Shown here in pieces: positions 11,260 to 24,300 of a stretch of 64,000 bases of DNA. The position numbers were made by a program, and so were the translations under genes. The stretch covers positions 100,566,001 to 100,630,000 of the forward strand of contig NC_134142.1 of assembly GCF_033958435.1 (NCBI RefSeq). Reading direction: 5' to 3'. Within the stretch, counting starts at the first letter, position 1. The number at the start of each line of letters is the position of its first letter. This stretch comes from Carettochelys insculpta. Its lineage: Eukaryota; Chordata; Testudines; Carettochelyidae. Under the pieces are notes generated by a model. It saw only the letters and a program-made list of their open reading frames with translations. It had not been told where the DNA came from and searched no databases.

Positions 11260-12109
11260 CAGAGGTGTAACGGGAGCATAATGACGACTATGACAATGAC
11301 AATGTTCATTCAGGGACAGAAAACGTCTGTTCCTGATGACAGTCATCAATCAGTATCTGTATACACTGAGACTAACTTTTTAAAGCATCATGGAAAAAAC
11401 AAAGCAAGTGACTTTTGACAAACGAAGCATTCAATGGACAGGAGACAGACAGTAATACCCAGTGTGAAGAAACATTTGGTACACCACTGTGAGGGGGCGA
11501 GGATGTATTTGACCAGGATATGGGTGGTCATGTCCAATGGTCACAGCAGGAATGAGACTCAGGAATTCAAACAGGAATTTGAGCCAAGGGTCACAGCTGA
11601 AGTATGACAAGTCTGGGAACAAGCAGAAGACACCACAGCCATGGGTGGATACTTGGAGCAGCCACTGAATTGCAGCTGCTACTGGGCTTATGAGCCCGTC
11701 AATTGATCCTTCCACCTGATCAGCTGGCAAAGCCAATCAAGCCACCTACTACAGCTTCACTTGTGAGGTAGCTCAGAAATTGACTCAGCTGTGGTCCTTG
11801 ATAGGGTGATGTGAAAAAGCTCAAAGAAACTGAAATTTCAGCAAGGTTGTGAGGGTAGAGAGACTGTCACAGAGAGAGAGAGAGAGAGAGAGAGACTTCT
11901 TGCTGACAGGCTGTTCAGGAAAAAAGGCAAAGGGTATGGGGACATTAACACAAGAGGCGACATTTATCATAACTATAAGATGTTGTTCATTGCAATTATG
12001 CCTATATCTGTTAAGCTTTACTAAGTATAAGACCAAATATGATATGTAGACTATTTCTATCACTTTTATAAGATTTTCTCCATTGCTTTAGATTAAATCT
12101 ACATCTTTA
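11260..12109. other. No gene seen
   Basis: Non-coding sequence holding one dinucleotide repeat (11871-11894). No recognisable exon or element. Confidence 0.5.
11871..11894 (+). repeat. (AG)n microsatellite
   Basis: Twelve uninterrupted AG units following CTGTCAC. A simple repeat; the arginine/glutamate-rich frame across it is not a gene. Confidence 0.95.
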
Positions 12110-12623
12110 GGCTTTGTCTTGACTGGGGGTTTGCCCTAGTTGCAGCCATTGGTGACCTGCACTGGGTTAACTCTAGTTACAGTTTCAAGCATGGGCTATA
12201 ACAACGTTGTCTGCCCATATAAGGGGTTTACAGCAATGCAGTTACACCAGTGGGACAAATCCCCTGGGTAGATAGAGCTGTAGATTGTTTGAACCTCAGA
12301 ACAAACCTTTGAAGGGAAGACAGATTTCTGACTTTTTCTGAGACTCTCTTCCTAGCTTGAAATAATTTTTGCAATTTGCCCAACGCAAGTTGCATAAATT
12401 ATTTTGAGTTACCTTATTTTGAACTTGGTGCTGTCCAAACAGCAACGAAGTTTGAAATACTCACCTATTTCAAGGTCTCCACTACCTCTCTCAGAACAAG
12501 GGGTAACAGAAAAGGAATAACATTCTTGAAACAGCCAGGCTATTTTGAGTGCAGCTAAAGCTTCAGGATTGCTATTTCAGGGTACAAGTTTTCCAAAATA
12601 GCAACCACTGTCTAGATATAGCC
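12110..12623. mobile_element. Possible old Harbinger-type MITE
   Basis: GGCTTTGTCTTGACTGGGG at the left and CTGTCTAGATATAGCC at the right are poor inverted ends of the GGCT..GTCTA type. The flanks are TTA (left) and TGA (right), one mismatch from a 3-bp duplication. The interior shows TTTCAAG/CTTGAAA-like repeats but no coding sequence. Assignment is tentative because both ends are degraded. Confidence 0.4.
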
Positions 12624-13601
12624 TGAGAGAACTATATCTACCCTGGAGCAGAATAAGACAGGCCCTAAGAAATACCACTCATATAGAGGCTGCAGTGACT
12701 AGGCACTTAAGAATAGGTGGATGAGCTCAGGTGACATACACCATTACACTACTGTACCACTGAGTTCCAAGGCAGTTCACGCTGTTGTAGCTGAAAGTGG
12801 TAGCGTTAAAAACTATGCCTGGAGGTAAGTCACCTTTAGAAATTAGTCCCAACGTGTATAGTACTGACCTCTGCAAAGCAAATTCAGATGAAACCACTAG
12901 TAAATATGCCCAAGAACAAACTGGCATTGGTGAAGGGGATGAATAGGTAAACTAATAGGACTTTCTATCTGTAAGGTGTATTTTCACAGAATCATACAAT
13001 TTTGATTGAAGGAGCTGCTCTGGAGAGATATGGTTATTAAGACTCTCCGGAAAACAAGAGGCATAAAGAATCTTTCTCCTCTCTGAAATCCTGGCCCTAC
13101 TGAAGTCAGCAGAACTTTTCCCACTGATGTGAAAAAAAACCCACTATTTACTCTGTGTTTATCTTAGACCTTGTCAACAACATAAAAAGAGTTCTTAACT
13201 TGAGTTAGCTAACTAGAGATAACTAGCTCAAGGTAAAATCAGTGATAACAAGGCAATTTCTGTTCAAGTTAGCAGCTTGAATTGGAGACAAAACAAAGAC
13301 ATAGGGCCAGATTTTCAAGGGAATTCAGCATCCACGCTCAGAAGGGAAGCTAGTGGGGACAAACACCTTGACAAGCGTGGACCTTATTTAGATGAATAAA
13401 TGGGAGTGGATCCAAACTGTGGGTGCTGAGCCACACCCACCATGGCCCCACCAGGCCAATTCTGTCCTTTTTTACATACGTGAAACTCCTCTTGAAGGTT
13501 TATTTACATAAGAGGACAGAACTGAATCCTGAGAAGCCCTACCCAGTAACAATGTAGCTGAATTGTGGAGAATCAGAAGATTACAACTGAAAAAAGAGCT
13601 T
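12624..13601. other. No gene seen
   Basis: Unremarkable AT-rich sequence. A fragment near 13075-13130 (CCTGGCCCTACTGAAGTCAG) resembles the 'tgaagtcaatgg' class of ancient palindromic repeats. Confidence 0.45.
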
Positions 13602-13803
13602 AGGCCAATTTTTCAAAGATATGCCAACATCTAAAAAGATTAGGCAGCTAGGTGGGATTACAAAAGTTTGTAGGCACTCCATTGCCATTGCTTTCAATGA
13701 AAATTAGGTGCAGAGACACTTCTGTGAATCCTGCCCTAATGAGACTTTCAGAAGCACTAATTTGCAACTTTAGGCATCTAAGCACCTTGAAAATCAGGTC
13801 CTA
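13602..13803. repeat. Long palindromic (fold-back) ancient repeat
   Basis: The left arm reads GGCCAATTTTTCAAAGATAT...TTAGGCAGCTAGGTGGGATT...GTAGGCACTCCATTG. The right arm mirrors it with CAATGAAAATTAGGTGC...TTAGGCATCTAAGCACCTTGAAAATCAGGTCC. The centre of symmetry lies near 13690-13700. This matches a familiar sauropsid palindromic DNA-transposon derivative. It is decayed, with no coding content. Confidence 0.65.
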
Positions 13804-14785
13804 TATCTAATTTAGTCTCTGATGGTATATTTTCTAGTGGTTTGTCAAACTAATTTTGAGATGCTCAATCCCTGGAGCTGTCTAAGGATCTGCTCCACTT
13901 TTCCTTTGCTTAGTTTTACTCCTAGTTAACGTACCCTTTCCCCTTTGGATAACTCCTGAAACAATTCATTGGGAAATTTTGACTTTACATACTTAAACTG
14001 CACAGACATTTCTTCAGATTATTATTATTAGTGCTTCTTTTGTGCTGGTACTTGCCAGTGCTGAGTACTGGCACCTCAGCAGCCCCAGCCATGGGATTGG
14101 CTGGGCAGGGGACAGGGAGCTGACTGAGCACCAGCTTTTTTTTTTTTTTAAACAAAAAAGGCACTGATTATTGTTATTCACCAGTACACAGGGAAACTTA
14201 CAAGATTTAGACCAACCTTGTTTTTTAACAGAAAAAATATGTTGTGCTTATCAGCTCCTCTAGCAGGTACCAGGAGGAACTGTTTACAACCACCAGCTTT
14301 TGCCAGCTCTTATGACAAGCAAACAATATCTTGATGAACACAAACAACTTCATCCTAAAATAGAAATTTATCTGGATTAGAACAAGGTCAGCAGAATCCA
14401 CAGAAGAGAAAAAATGTGTAGAGTGGGGGAAAGCAAAAAAACTATCAGCATGACCATAGTCAGTGACTCTGTTTTCTTCCAAATCTCCATCATTATTTCA
14501 AACAAAGACTGAAGGGAAATTCCATGACACTTCATTTTAGAAAAGCATTTCATACTAAACTAAGCTAAGGCTGGGTAAATAGTTTCCAAACATGAGAAAA
14601 ATCAGGCCCTGGAACAGCCTCCAAACAGGTGTGTGCTTGTAGCAGGAGGAGGAGAGCAAAGGGGGAAACAACCTAGGTAGTTTTAGATTGCTCTTAATAC
14701 ATTTATTTTCAAGTGGTTACCTGCAGTAGCAGAGATCTGGATTTGATGACCTGAAAGAGGGAAGCTCTCTTTCAGTACTATTTAA
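13804..14785. other. No gene seen
   Basis: Non-coding. It contains a T-run near 14137-14150, which may be the tail of a retroposed fragment (GCACTGATTATTG context). Open frames on the minus strand (about 14225-14482) have no recognisable domain. Confidence 0.45.
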
Positions 14786-15018
14786 GGGCTTGTCTACACT
14801 GGCAAGTTACTTTCTCACTTTGGGGTATGAAAAAATCCCCCCTCCAAGCACAGCAAGTTACAGCACTGTCAAGGGCCCATGTGAACAGGCTCCCAGTGCT
14901 GGGTGCTATGCTCCTCATGGAGGTGTTTAACCTAGAGTGCTGGAAGATGCCGTGAGCACACTGCCATGTTAAATAGTTATCACAGCAGAGCTTTAAGCTT
15001 GGAAGCATGGACAAAGCC
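14786..15018. mobile_element. Short MITE with GGCTTGTC ends
   Basis: It begins GGGCTTGTCTACACTGGCA and ends GCATGGACAAAGCC. TAA lies on both sides (14783-14785 and 15019-15021), the TWA duplication favoured by Harbinger elements. The interior (GTTACTTTCTCACTTTGGGG..., CAGCAAGTTACAGCACTG...) matches a repeat type I know to be frequent in turtles. It has no coding capacity. Confidence 0.65.
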
Positions 15019-16592
15019 TAAGTAAGTAATTTAAAGATTGGTTGTCTTCTTGCCACAGTTGAACAGAATCTCTGAATAAATTAGGTCTCAGTTTCCTTCA
15101 TTAATCTTAAAAGATGCTGAGTGCATTCTCAGAAGTACAGAGTGCTCTAATTTCCTACTGAAGTAATAACATAAGACCTACTCCTGTAAGCGCAGGTTGG
15201 GTCTCTCTGTCCCCAGGGTAGAATCTGAAAGCACACGTAAAACAAAAAAGGAGCCAACATTTAAGTTATTTAACCCAGGGCTAAACAAAGTCCTAAATTT
15301 TATCTTTGCTCAATCACAACATTTTAAAAGCAAATAAACAAGCCATCTGTAAGTCATTCACAAGCCAGAAGGAAAGAGAAACTGCCTTAGAACATTATGT
15401 AGTATTATAAGGATAGTTCTTAGATTTTTGGGTATGCTTTCAGAGCTGTGTGTCTTGTTTTGTAAAGTAACAAAACCTGAGCCTTTCAAACGAAATGGGG
15501 ATTTTTGCCTAATAAAAAATAGAAACAAATAGAAGCTTCCTTCAAAACAACTGCAAATGCTCCTAATAAATATTAATCCCAACTTTTAAAAAAAGTGCTA
15601 GTCTGGGGTATTTTGAGTAGTAGCTGTCTGTATTAAATCTCTCATTCTTTGTATTAGCGTCTTAAAAAAAATCAGCCAATCAGAACTCCCTAGACCGACG
15701 CTGTCTCTCTCAGTTAATCCAAAGCCAGTAAAGGGATAATTTGATTAAACTGAGACCCTAATTTATTTAGCTTTAGTTCTGGATCAACCTCTTCTTAATA
15801 GAGTGCTGTCGTTTCCAATTGTTTGATGAAAATTAAAGTGACATAAATACCATGGGACTTTTTCAATCTGATTAGTCAGCTAACTTGCATCAACACTCCC
15901 CCAGCCATCAGACGCTGGCGTCCTTCCTTTCACTAGCCTTACTAACAACTGACAAGTTCTCCTTGAAGAACTGGCACCCACGCTGCCACTCAGACCCCCA
16001 CACTTAACCCATCATCTCTCCTCAATGGGTCCTGTTTGACAAGGTGCTCACACCTTTTTCCACTGCTGTACCCCAAACAAAGCTAAATATTGTTTTATTA
16101 GCAATCAATAGCCCTTTAATCTGAAATGATTTCACAAATCCACTGAGCCCTCAACCTCCTTATAACCATTCGTTTTTCTAAGATGCTATGCTCAGATGGG
16201 TTTTCTCCTTTTCTCCCCCCACCATCACCATGTGGCATTTTAGTTGTGAATAAAGCCAAAAATGCTCATTGTCTTCAATGGTGAATATAACGGACCTGAA
16301 TTCTCAAAGACTTGAGACACACTTTAGTCTTGATCAAATTTTGGCACAAAAGACTCCATAGATTTAGTATCTCTATGAAGATTTCCACTGAATCTTCTAC
16401 TTTTGAATCTACTATTTCAAACGAAATTATGATGATAAAGTTTCTACTCCTTTCTTTTGCTTCCCATGCCCCATGCCATGACATAGTGCATTCTTGCTGA
16501 TTCTGCAGTCAGGCAGAATGAAACAACCACAAAAAATAAACTTATAAAGTACATTAAATGGCAACACAGTTAATCAACTGCTTACGGACATG
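15019..16592. other. No gene seen
   Basis: AT-rich sequence without a recognisable exon, RNA gene or element. Open frames at about 15358-15582 and 16275-16484 (minus) are short and have no family resemblance. Confidence 0.5.
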
Positions 16593-16909
16593 CAGCTTGA
16601 ACCTCTCTAGTCTGCCATTCTCAGGACCTGACTGGTGCCAAATGAGAGAATTTGCTGAACCACGGGAAGTCAATATTATCTAGCAGCATCACCAACCCCT
16701 CCACTGCTTGCTCGGTTCTTAGACTATTTTAGGAGTAAAACTAGAGCTAAATAACAGCACAGAACACTGACTGGTGGCTGGAAACAAACTTTATGGGACT
16801 GCAGGAAACTTGGCCACACCAGGACAAGTGGTCATCCATCTAACTAAAGTCATGCTGGATTACAGAAGTTGCCAGACAAAAGAATTCCATATTAAAGAGG
16901 CTCGACCTG
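16593..16909. mobile_element. Tigger/pogo-like MITE
   Basis: A 317-bp element starting CAGCTTGAACCTCTCTAGTC and ending AAAGAGGCTCGACCTG, imperfect inverted repeats with CAG/CTG tips. The right flank is TA; the left flank is TG, probably a mutated TA. TGCCAGACAAAAGAATTCC near the right end mirrors the left arm. It shares GACTGGTGCCAAA with the element at 9437-9743. The plus-strand frame at 16774-17016 crosses its end and is not a gene. Confidence 0.72.
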
Positions 16910-18599
<1,690 letters not shown>

Positions 18600-18649
18600 C
18601 TACTTTCTGCCAGGAGGGGGCCAGGTTTGCTGCCCACCCAGGGAAAAGT

Positions 18650-18791
18650 AGTGCTCCCTCACTCTCCAGTCTGGAAAAAGATCACTTATGGCATCCATGG
18701 CCCACTTGATCACCACGGCTTCCTTCTTGATAACTGTAATTTTGTTCTCAGGGGAATAACATAGCTGATATAATGAGGTTCTCATCTCCAT
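18650..18791 (-). pseudogene. RT/RNase H junction remnant
   Basis: ENKITVIKKEAVVIKWAMDA on the minus strand corresponds to the 'YSVIEKEALAIKWALDALRYYL' block where reverse transcriptase passes into RNase H. The following TDHAPL-like motif cannot be found. This is the last recognisable coding piece of the gypsy-type element. Confidence 0.65.
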
Positions 18792-18951
18792 TCATGTCTT
18801 GGGAAAAAACAGGTCCTAGGTCCACCTCCAATGTGCTAGTCTGTAAAAAAATCTTAGGTAAAGTCTAGGCTAAAGACCACATATTCTTGGTATATTTGGT
18901 CTTTGAGGATTAGGTCCTCTCAGCACTCACTTGTCCAGCACACGTCAGAAG

Positions 18952-19560
18952 TCAGTCTTCTTTAGATGCTCTGTCAAAGGTGCTGTGCTCAAGGCAACTC
19001 TGTTGACAAAGTGGAGATAATAGCCCTCTATCCCAAGAAATTGCTGCACTTGTCACTGTAGTAAGTGCTGAGTAGGCCTGTAATGTCTGGACTTTCCCCA
19101 CCAAAGGTTGTACTTGCCCTTGCCTGAGTGTGTACCCTACATAGGTGGTTTCCTGCCAGCCAATATTATACTTCTCAGGGTTGGCTGTCAGGCCAGTAAC
19201 ATGTAAGGCTATGAGGACAGCAGCTACTTGATTGATATAGTTCTCCCAGTGGGTCCAATAAATCACCATGTCTTTGAGATAGGCTGTTGTGTAGGCCTGT
19301 GAAGTTATAGGACCTGGTCCATCAGCTGCTGGATGGTGGCTCAGGACCAGCAGAAACAATTCAATAGAGGTGGTAAAGGCCATCTTCTGGGAACTCAGGT
19401 CCAGGCAGATTTGCTAGAACCTCATTGTGAGGTCCAGAGTACTGATATATTAGACATCCCTGAAGCAATCTAGTTCATTGATCCTTGACATTGGATACAC
19501 ATTGAATTGTGAAATATTGTTGACTCTCCAAAATAAGTTGATGAAAATCCAAAGGGTCCC
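18952..19560 (-). pseudogene. Retrotransposon reverse transcriptase fragment
   Basis: The order on the minus strand is VNNISQFNVYPMSRINEL, then STLDLTMRF, then (in the open frame 18952-19383) AAYLKDMVIYWTHWE-like polymerase sequence with AVLIALHVTGLTANPEKYN and VGYTLRQGQVQPLVGKVQ. The catalytic YxDD box has become YLKD, so the enzyme is dead. Stop codons separate the blocks. The similarity is to gypsy-type reverse transcriptases with the AGLTANPEK and VQPLVGKVQ signatures. It is not CR1, Penelope-like or avian retroviral sequence. Confidence 0.82.
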
Positions 19561-20249
19561 AGATGGTTTTGGGATCAGACAATGGGGCTTTGTGACTTCA
19601 AATACACCTTACACACTCTGTCCCTCCTTCTAAACGACTTTGTGAGTATGGAGTGGTAATGGCCTTCTGGTCTCTCAAATGTCTTTTTCCAGGTTTTCAA
19701 TATCCAATGTTGAAGAAGTGTGGTATTCCCTGGCTTCACCATGAAAGTTTTAGAGAAGGATTTCAGCAGGTTTCTGGCATGCCTCCACTGTTCCTCAGTC
19801 AGGGTGCATCCCCAGCAGCAGCACCTATGAGCCAGTGAATCTAGGGTATTCAAGTCTTAGGTTTGGCTCAAGGGAGTGTGGGGTGATTAACAGCCCCTCA
19901 CAATGCCACCGGGCCTTTAACAAATTCACCTGATAGACTGATAATTTTTTCCTTTTGGTCAGGTTGGGACACTTCATAGGTGACTGGTCTGACCTGGGAC
20001 ATAATTCAATAAGCCCCCTGGCAATGTACTAGGACTTTCAGTTCTTCAGAAGGGATTAGAAGCAGTGTCCTTTCACTAGGTACAAAGGTCCTTCACCGTG
20101 TTTCCTCATTGTATGTTCACTCTTGCACCTTCTATGCACTGTGTAGGCTTCGTCACACCAGATCCCCTTTCAGGACTAACCACTCATGAAGCTTCTGGAC
20201 ATACTGGATGAGGTACTGTGATGAGGAAGATGTTTACTCCTAGTTCATC

Positions 20250-20600
20250 CATATAAGGTCTAGCAGCCCCTCCAGCTGCTAGTCAGATTACTCAAAGTGG
20301 GAGAACTTAATCCAAGATTGAGAGATATCCCTGATGGCTAGTAACAAGGGGGAATAAGTTGGTTCCACTGAGGGGGACAGGTTGTAGAAACTAAGTGTTG
20401 TACTATCACAAGAATGTATTGGAATCCAGCAACACTCTGTGGCAGTGGCCTCTCAAGATCCATAACAGTCCCCTAGAATTGAGTGCCAGCCACTGGCAAT
20501 GGAAGCAGGGACACCCTTGGTAGTCCTTTTGGGGCTGCTCGTTGGCACTCAGGGCTGGAGTCACAAAAGTCTTTACTTCTCTGTGCACTCTGGGGCAGTT
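20250..20600 (-). pseudogene. Retrotransposon integrase fragment
   Basis: On the minus strand the sequence reads FCDSSPECQRAAPKG, the CxxC half of the integrase zinc-binding domain. It continues to LPLPVAGT, then, after a TAG, MDLERPLPQSVAGFQYILV. The last block is the start of the catalytic core ('MDxxGPLPxSxxGxxYILV'), with its first catalytic Asp kept. Beyond this the frame is broken by several stops. The fragment lies upstream of the reverse transcriptase on the coding strand, which is the diagnostic oddity of the element. Confidence 0.78.
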
Positions 20601-20896
20601 GAATCAGGATGGAATTCATGCTAGAGCTTTCTCATGGCCAATGTGTCCAGCCACTGGGACTTAATGGGTTAGCCATAAGACTGCATGTTGGTGGCCCTTG
20701 GGCACCACAGGTTGGGCTAAGGCATTGTGGGTCTGGGTGATAGGGTAAAGGTGATCTCTGATTGACTCAAAATGGGGGTACTTTGTTGCATGGTGGGGCT
20801 CCATCCAGGTCCTACTAACTTGAGCCAGCTGTTTGTAGACCCATGTGAGGGAGGAGGGATCTTCCTATTGTTCTCAACTGAAGTTGTCCCCCAAAT

Positions 20897-21290
20897 TTAG
20901 GGCATCTTCCTGAGTGGGTTGTCGGGCTCCACTTCTTCCTGTGGGAGGTCAGGGTTAGAATTGCTGGTCCATTGGTCCTCCCTGTCAGGTTCCTGCATGA
21001 GGGCTATTTCAGAATGTGAAGTCCCTGTGATCATCATACCCAGGATCTCCACAAATCTTTTCCAGTCAAAACCCAAGATGATGGGGTATGCCAGCCCTTG
21101 TGCTAGCCCAAGGATCATGGGCATTGAGATAACTAACCTGGGCACTGGGATAGCTGTCCCTCTTCAGGGAGCGGTAGGAGAACCCAAACTCACCCCTCCT
21201 ATTGGGCTCTGATGCAGCATCCTGTGGTAGGCTACTGAGTCCTGAAGCCTCAGGGGCAATGCAGCTTCCTCCCTGGACAACTTTGTACAA
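20897..21290 (-). pseudogene. Retrotransposon protease C-terminal region
   Basis: The visible motif is LAYPIILGFDWKRF, equivalent to the 'YPVILGRDW' block that closes the aspartic protease in this group. It is followed by an acidic linker (EPDREDQW...EEVEPDN). The catalytic DT/SG motif was not recognised upstream, where the frame shifts. In the living element this protease would cut the Gag-Pol polyprotein. The identification rests on one strong motif and its position directly before integrase. Confidence 0.65.
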
Positions 21291-21300
21291 GCCTTCTTTC

Positions 21301-22224
21301 CTCCCGAAGGATAAAGAAGTGAATATAAAGTCTCTGACCCTGAGGAAGTCACAGGCCCCTTCTTTGTATGGTTGATTACACTACTACAGCCAGGCCTCAG
21401 GCAGCAAGAACTCCTGCAGGAGTTTAGCATGCAGAGCAATTCACCTCCACTGTCTCCCTGTCACTGACCCTACTCTGTCTCCCTTGTAAAATTCCACCTC
21501 AACATCATGCAGGTTTTGCAGGTATGGTCAGACAAGGCCAGCTGGGTTCAGAGCAGCTCCTTAACCAGCTTTTGTCTAGCGTGGGGTTTGTATATTTTTT
21601 CACTTGGAACTAGTAGATCATCTCATCTGTCCTCCTGTATATCACAGGTCACCGGCACCACACTCAGCTGCACATTAAACCCAACAATTGAAACAAGTCC
21701 AAAGTATTACAGCCCAGAAGAAACTGGACTGTTATATGGACAGGCAGAAAATAGGAGCATTTGAGCACACCAATGTGACAAGTGACTCACATCCATATGC
21801 CGCACAGGAAGGTGAACTGCCCTGCCCTCAAGTCACCCTGACCTTACCTGTGGAAAATTCTTTCCAGACCACATGTATGGCAGTCAGTTAGACTTTAAGC
21901 CTGTGATCAAAAAACAGGCAGTCAAGCAGCTGAGACAGAATGCTCAGTACTGCCTCAAAGCCATGGCCTGCCCCACAATTTGGGGGAAAGGAAATTTTTA
22001 AAACCACCTTTCTTAGAATACTTTGGTGGAGGGGAGAATCTCTTCATGATCTCTGATAGTGGTCTGCTGAAATCTTGAAGCATGAGCTTTAGGAACACAC
22101 GACATACATCTGAAGTGATTTCCAAGACTGTTGAGCCCTGTCCCCTACCATTAGAAGTAACCCTGATATACAACTGCACTGTACAATTGTCCCACTTTCT
22201 CCAATTAACCATAGCAACAATTTA
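21301..22224. other. No intact gene; possible gag or leader remains
   Basis: Upstream (on the minus strand) of the protease motif. It may hold decayed gag or leader sequence of the same retrotransposon, but no nucleocapsid CCHC box was recognised. The rightmost part leads into a CR1 tail. Confidence 0.35.
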
Positions 22225-22434
22225 CCTAGGGATGTAGTGGATTCTCCACCAACTGAAGTCTTTAAATAAAGTGTGGATATCTTTCTAAAAGACACACTAT
22301 AGCTCAAACAGAAGTTATGGATTTTATGCAGAAATTACTGGGTTACATGAGGTTGTTATGCAGAAGATCAGACGGTATGATCATAATGGTCCCTTTTGAC
22401 CTTTTTGAAGGCCATTTATCTACGAATTTATAAA
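22225..22434 (+). mobile_element. CR1 retroposon 3' end
   Basis: Contains AACTGAAGTCTTTAAATAA, then CTATAGCTCAAACAGAAGTT, AAATTACTGGGTTACATGAG and GATCATAATGGTCCCTTTTG. This is the typical 3' untranslated end of sauropsid CR1 elements, closing with an ACGAATTTATAAA variant of the terminal repeat. Older and more diverged than the copy near 33 kb. Confidence 0.85.
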
Positions 22435-24199
22435 CAGTTTTCCCGTGGCTTTGTGTGGACCAGAGGTTTTGCAGAGCTTTCACATTTACAAATGTATATT
22501 ACAGCAAGCCAGTGCTGCAAGAGAGCTTGAAAGATAGGTGTGAGATTTGGTGACAGCTATTGCCATATAGGCACCTCCACTCACCACTGAGCAGCAAAAA
22601 CATATCTGCATTGCCTCATCTGCTCCATCAAACCCTCGTTTACCTCTTCTGCTCCATCAAACCTATTCTGAGTAATTCACAGAGTAACCCCCACAAGTCC
22701 ACAAAATTGCCATCAACTTTCTTGCAATATGAGAGGGGTCAGTTGAGTCAGTGTCTCTCTACACAGCTGTGTTCTTCATAGGAACCGGTAACTGAGCACT
22801 TTGGCATTGATCTACCTCACCACACTTTCCACAGATACACTCTAGTCACACCCCTGGTGTGTCTCTCACTCCCAAAACACTCCTGTGCCTAGGATGTTGG
22901 GAGAGTCTTGCTGTAGAACCATTCTAGCAGATGGCAATTTACACAGCCAGAAAATCCAGGCCCTTTTGAATCACTGGGCACTGACGCAGCTGCTCTGTTG
23001 CCCCCCACTCCCACTGTTGGTGGTCCTGCTGAGATGAGAAGGAGCTGTTAGGGACAGAGACATAGGGTGTCTTGCCTACACCCTTGAGCACAGCAGGAGA
23101 TGGGTCTAGTGAACAAACAGGAGTCCACGTTGGGGAATGAAGCCAAGGGCTAACACCAAAACCAACTGCCAGTTACCAGAGCCAGAGGTCAAGCCAGAGT
23201 GAGAACCCAGAATCAAAGCTGAGTTCAGATGCCAAATGCCAGAGCCAGGGGTCAAAGTTGAGACAGGATCAAAAGTCAGAGGCCAGGGTTGGATCCATGA
23301 CTGAGGTGAGGCATAGTGGCAGGAGGACAGGCAAGAATAAGAATGGAGCAGGAGCACAATGGGAAGTGGGAAGATAGAGGTAAGGCAGGAGCAGGATGCA
23401 GGAAGCAGGCACAAGCAAGGTCTTATGAAGTCACAACACGAAATCACTTTGTGGCTCAGCAGACTTCTTGTTCTTTCTGTGACATAGTTGGACCAATCAG
23501 TGGATCCAGGTGATCTTCCAATCAGATTTCACATGTGTGGTGTGTTGGCTGGGGCTATCACTCTAGTAGCTTCCCTGCATACATAGTTTTAGTGTCCATT
23601 GAGTGGAGGCCAGGATGTGGCAGCTGTTTGGGAGCTCACAGGCTTCTGGTCAGGATGCAGGAAAGCACACGAACAAGGGTTGCTCTATCTCTAGATAAAT
23701 GAGAGGAGGCGTGGGAGCTGGGCCAAACCTGAGCAGCTCTCAACCTGTGCACCAGGTTGCAGTGTCACTCACTCAGATTTGACCTGACCACTTACCCTAG
23801 TTAGCCTGCAGCTGGACTAGCCCTTGCTCCCAAGCTGTCCTGCATCGCAAACAGAGGTCTGGGATTCCCTAGACAGTTGACACATCCTGACCACCCGTAG
23901 CTGGAATGATGTGCAGCTGGTGCTTGCTCATTTCTACCATAACCACCAAATCATCAGAAGGTTTGTTGCATCCCCCCTTGAAAATCCAGTTTACCTCCCC
24001 GAGGGTGCCCCCACCACTTAAAAACTTCTTTTCTAAGAGATGCTGAGGCTGGGGAGGAGTGGGACACTGAAATTTTGCCTACAGCAGCAGATTGACTTGA
24101 GCATCCAATGGGAAGAAAGTTTCAGTCAGAAAAGTGAACTGAAAAACAGGAAACATTGTATTACTGCTTTCCTTTTGATAATGGTCAAAGCACACATTT
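22435..24199. other. No gene seen; purine-rich repetitive part
   Basis: Between about 23100 and 23420 the plus strand repeats variants of CCAGAGCCAGGGGTCAAAG, AGTCAGAGGCCAGGGTTGG and GGAGCAGGAGCACAATGG, a loosely tandem purine-rich array. Such arrays often sit beside LTRs of turtle retrotransposons, so this may belong to the element at 18.6-21.3 kb. No gene is visible. Confidence 0.4.
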
Positions 24200-24300
24200 C
24201 CATGCCTTGGTTTCCCCATCTCTAAAACAGGTATAATAATTCCAAACTTATACTGTTCCATTACTACTTGACTACTTGTAAAACACCTGACATGATCAAC
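24200..24300 (+). repeat. MIR SINE fragment
   Basis: CATGCCTTGGTTTCCCCATC followed by TCTAAAACAGGTATAATAAT is the 3' half of the MIR core (CCTCAGTTTCC...GTAAAATGGGGATAATAAT). Plus-strand orientation. Confidence 0.75.

Larger units (their letters stand above)
18600..21300 (-). mobile_element. Ty3/gypsy-type retrotransposon of Gmr1-like order, decayed
   Basis: On the minus strand, motifs appear in this order: aspartic-protease tail (about 21.2-20.9 kb), integrase (about 20.6-20.25 kb), reverse transcriptase (about 19.6-18.95 kb) and the RT/RNase H junction (about 18.79-18.65 kb). The sequences are gypsy-like, but integrase lies before reverse transcriptase. That is the arrangement described for Gmr1-like elements of deuterostomes; ordinary gypsy elements have integrase last. 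Many stops and frameshifts are present. LTRs were not found. The pyrimidine/purine-biased repeats near 23.1-23.4 kb might be upstream remains. Confidence 0.8.
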
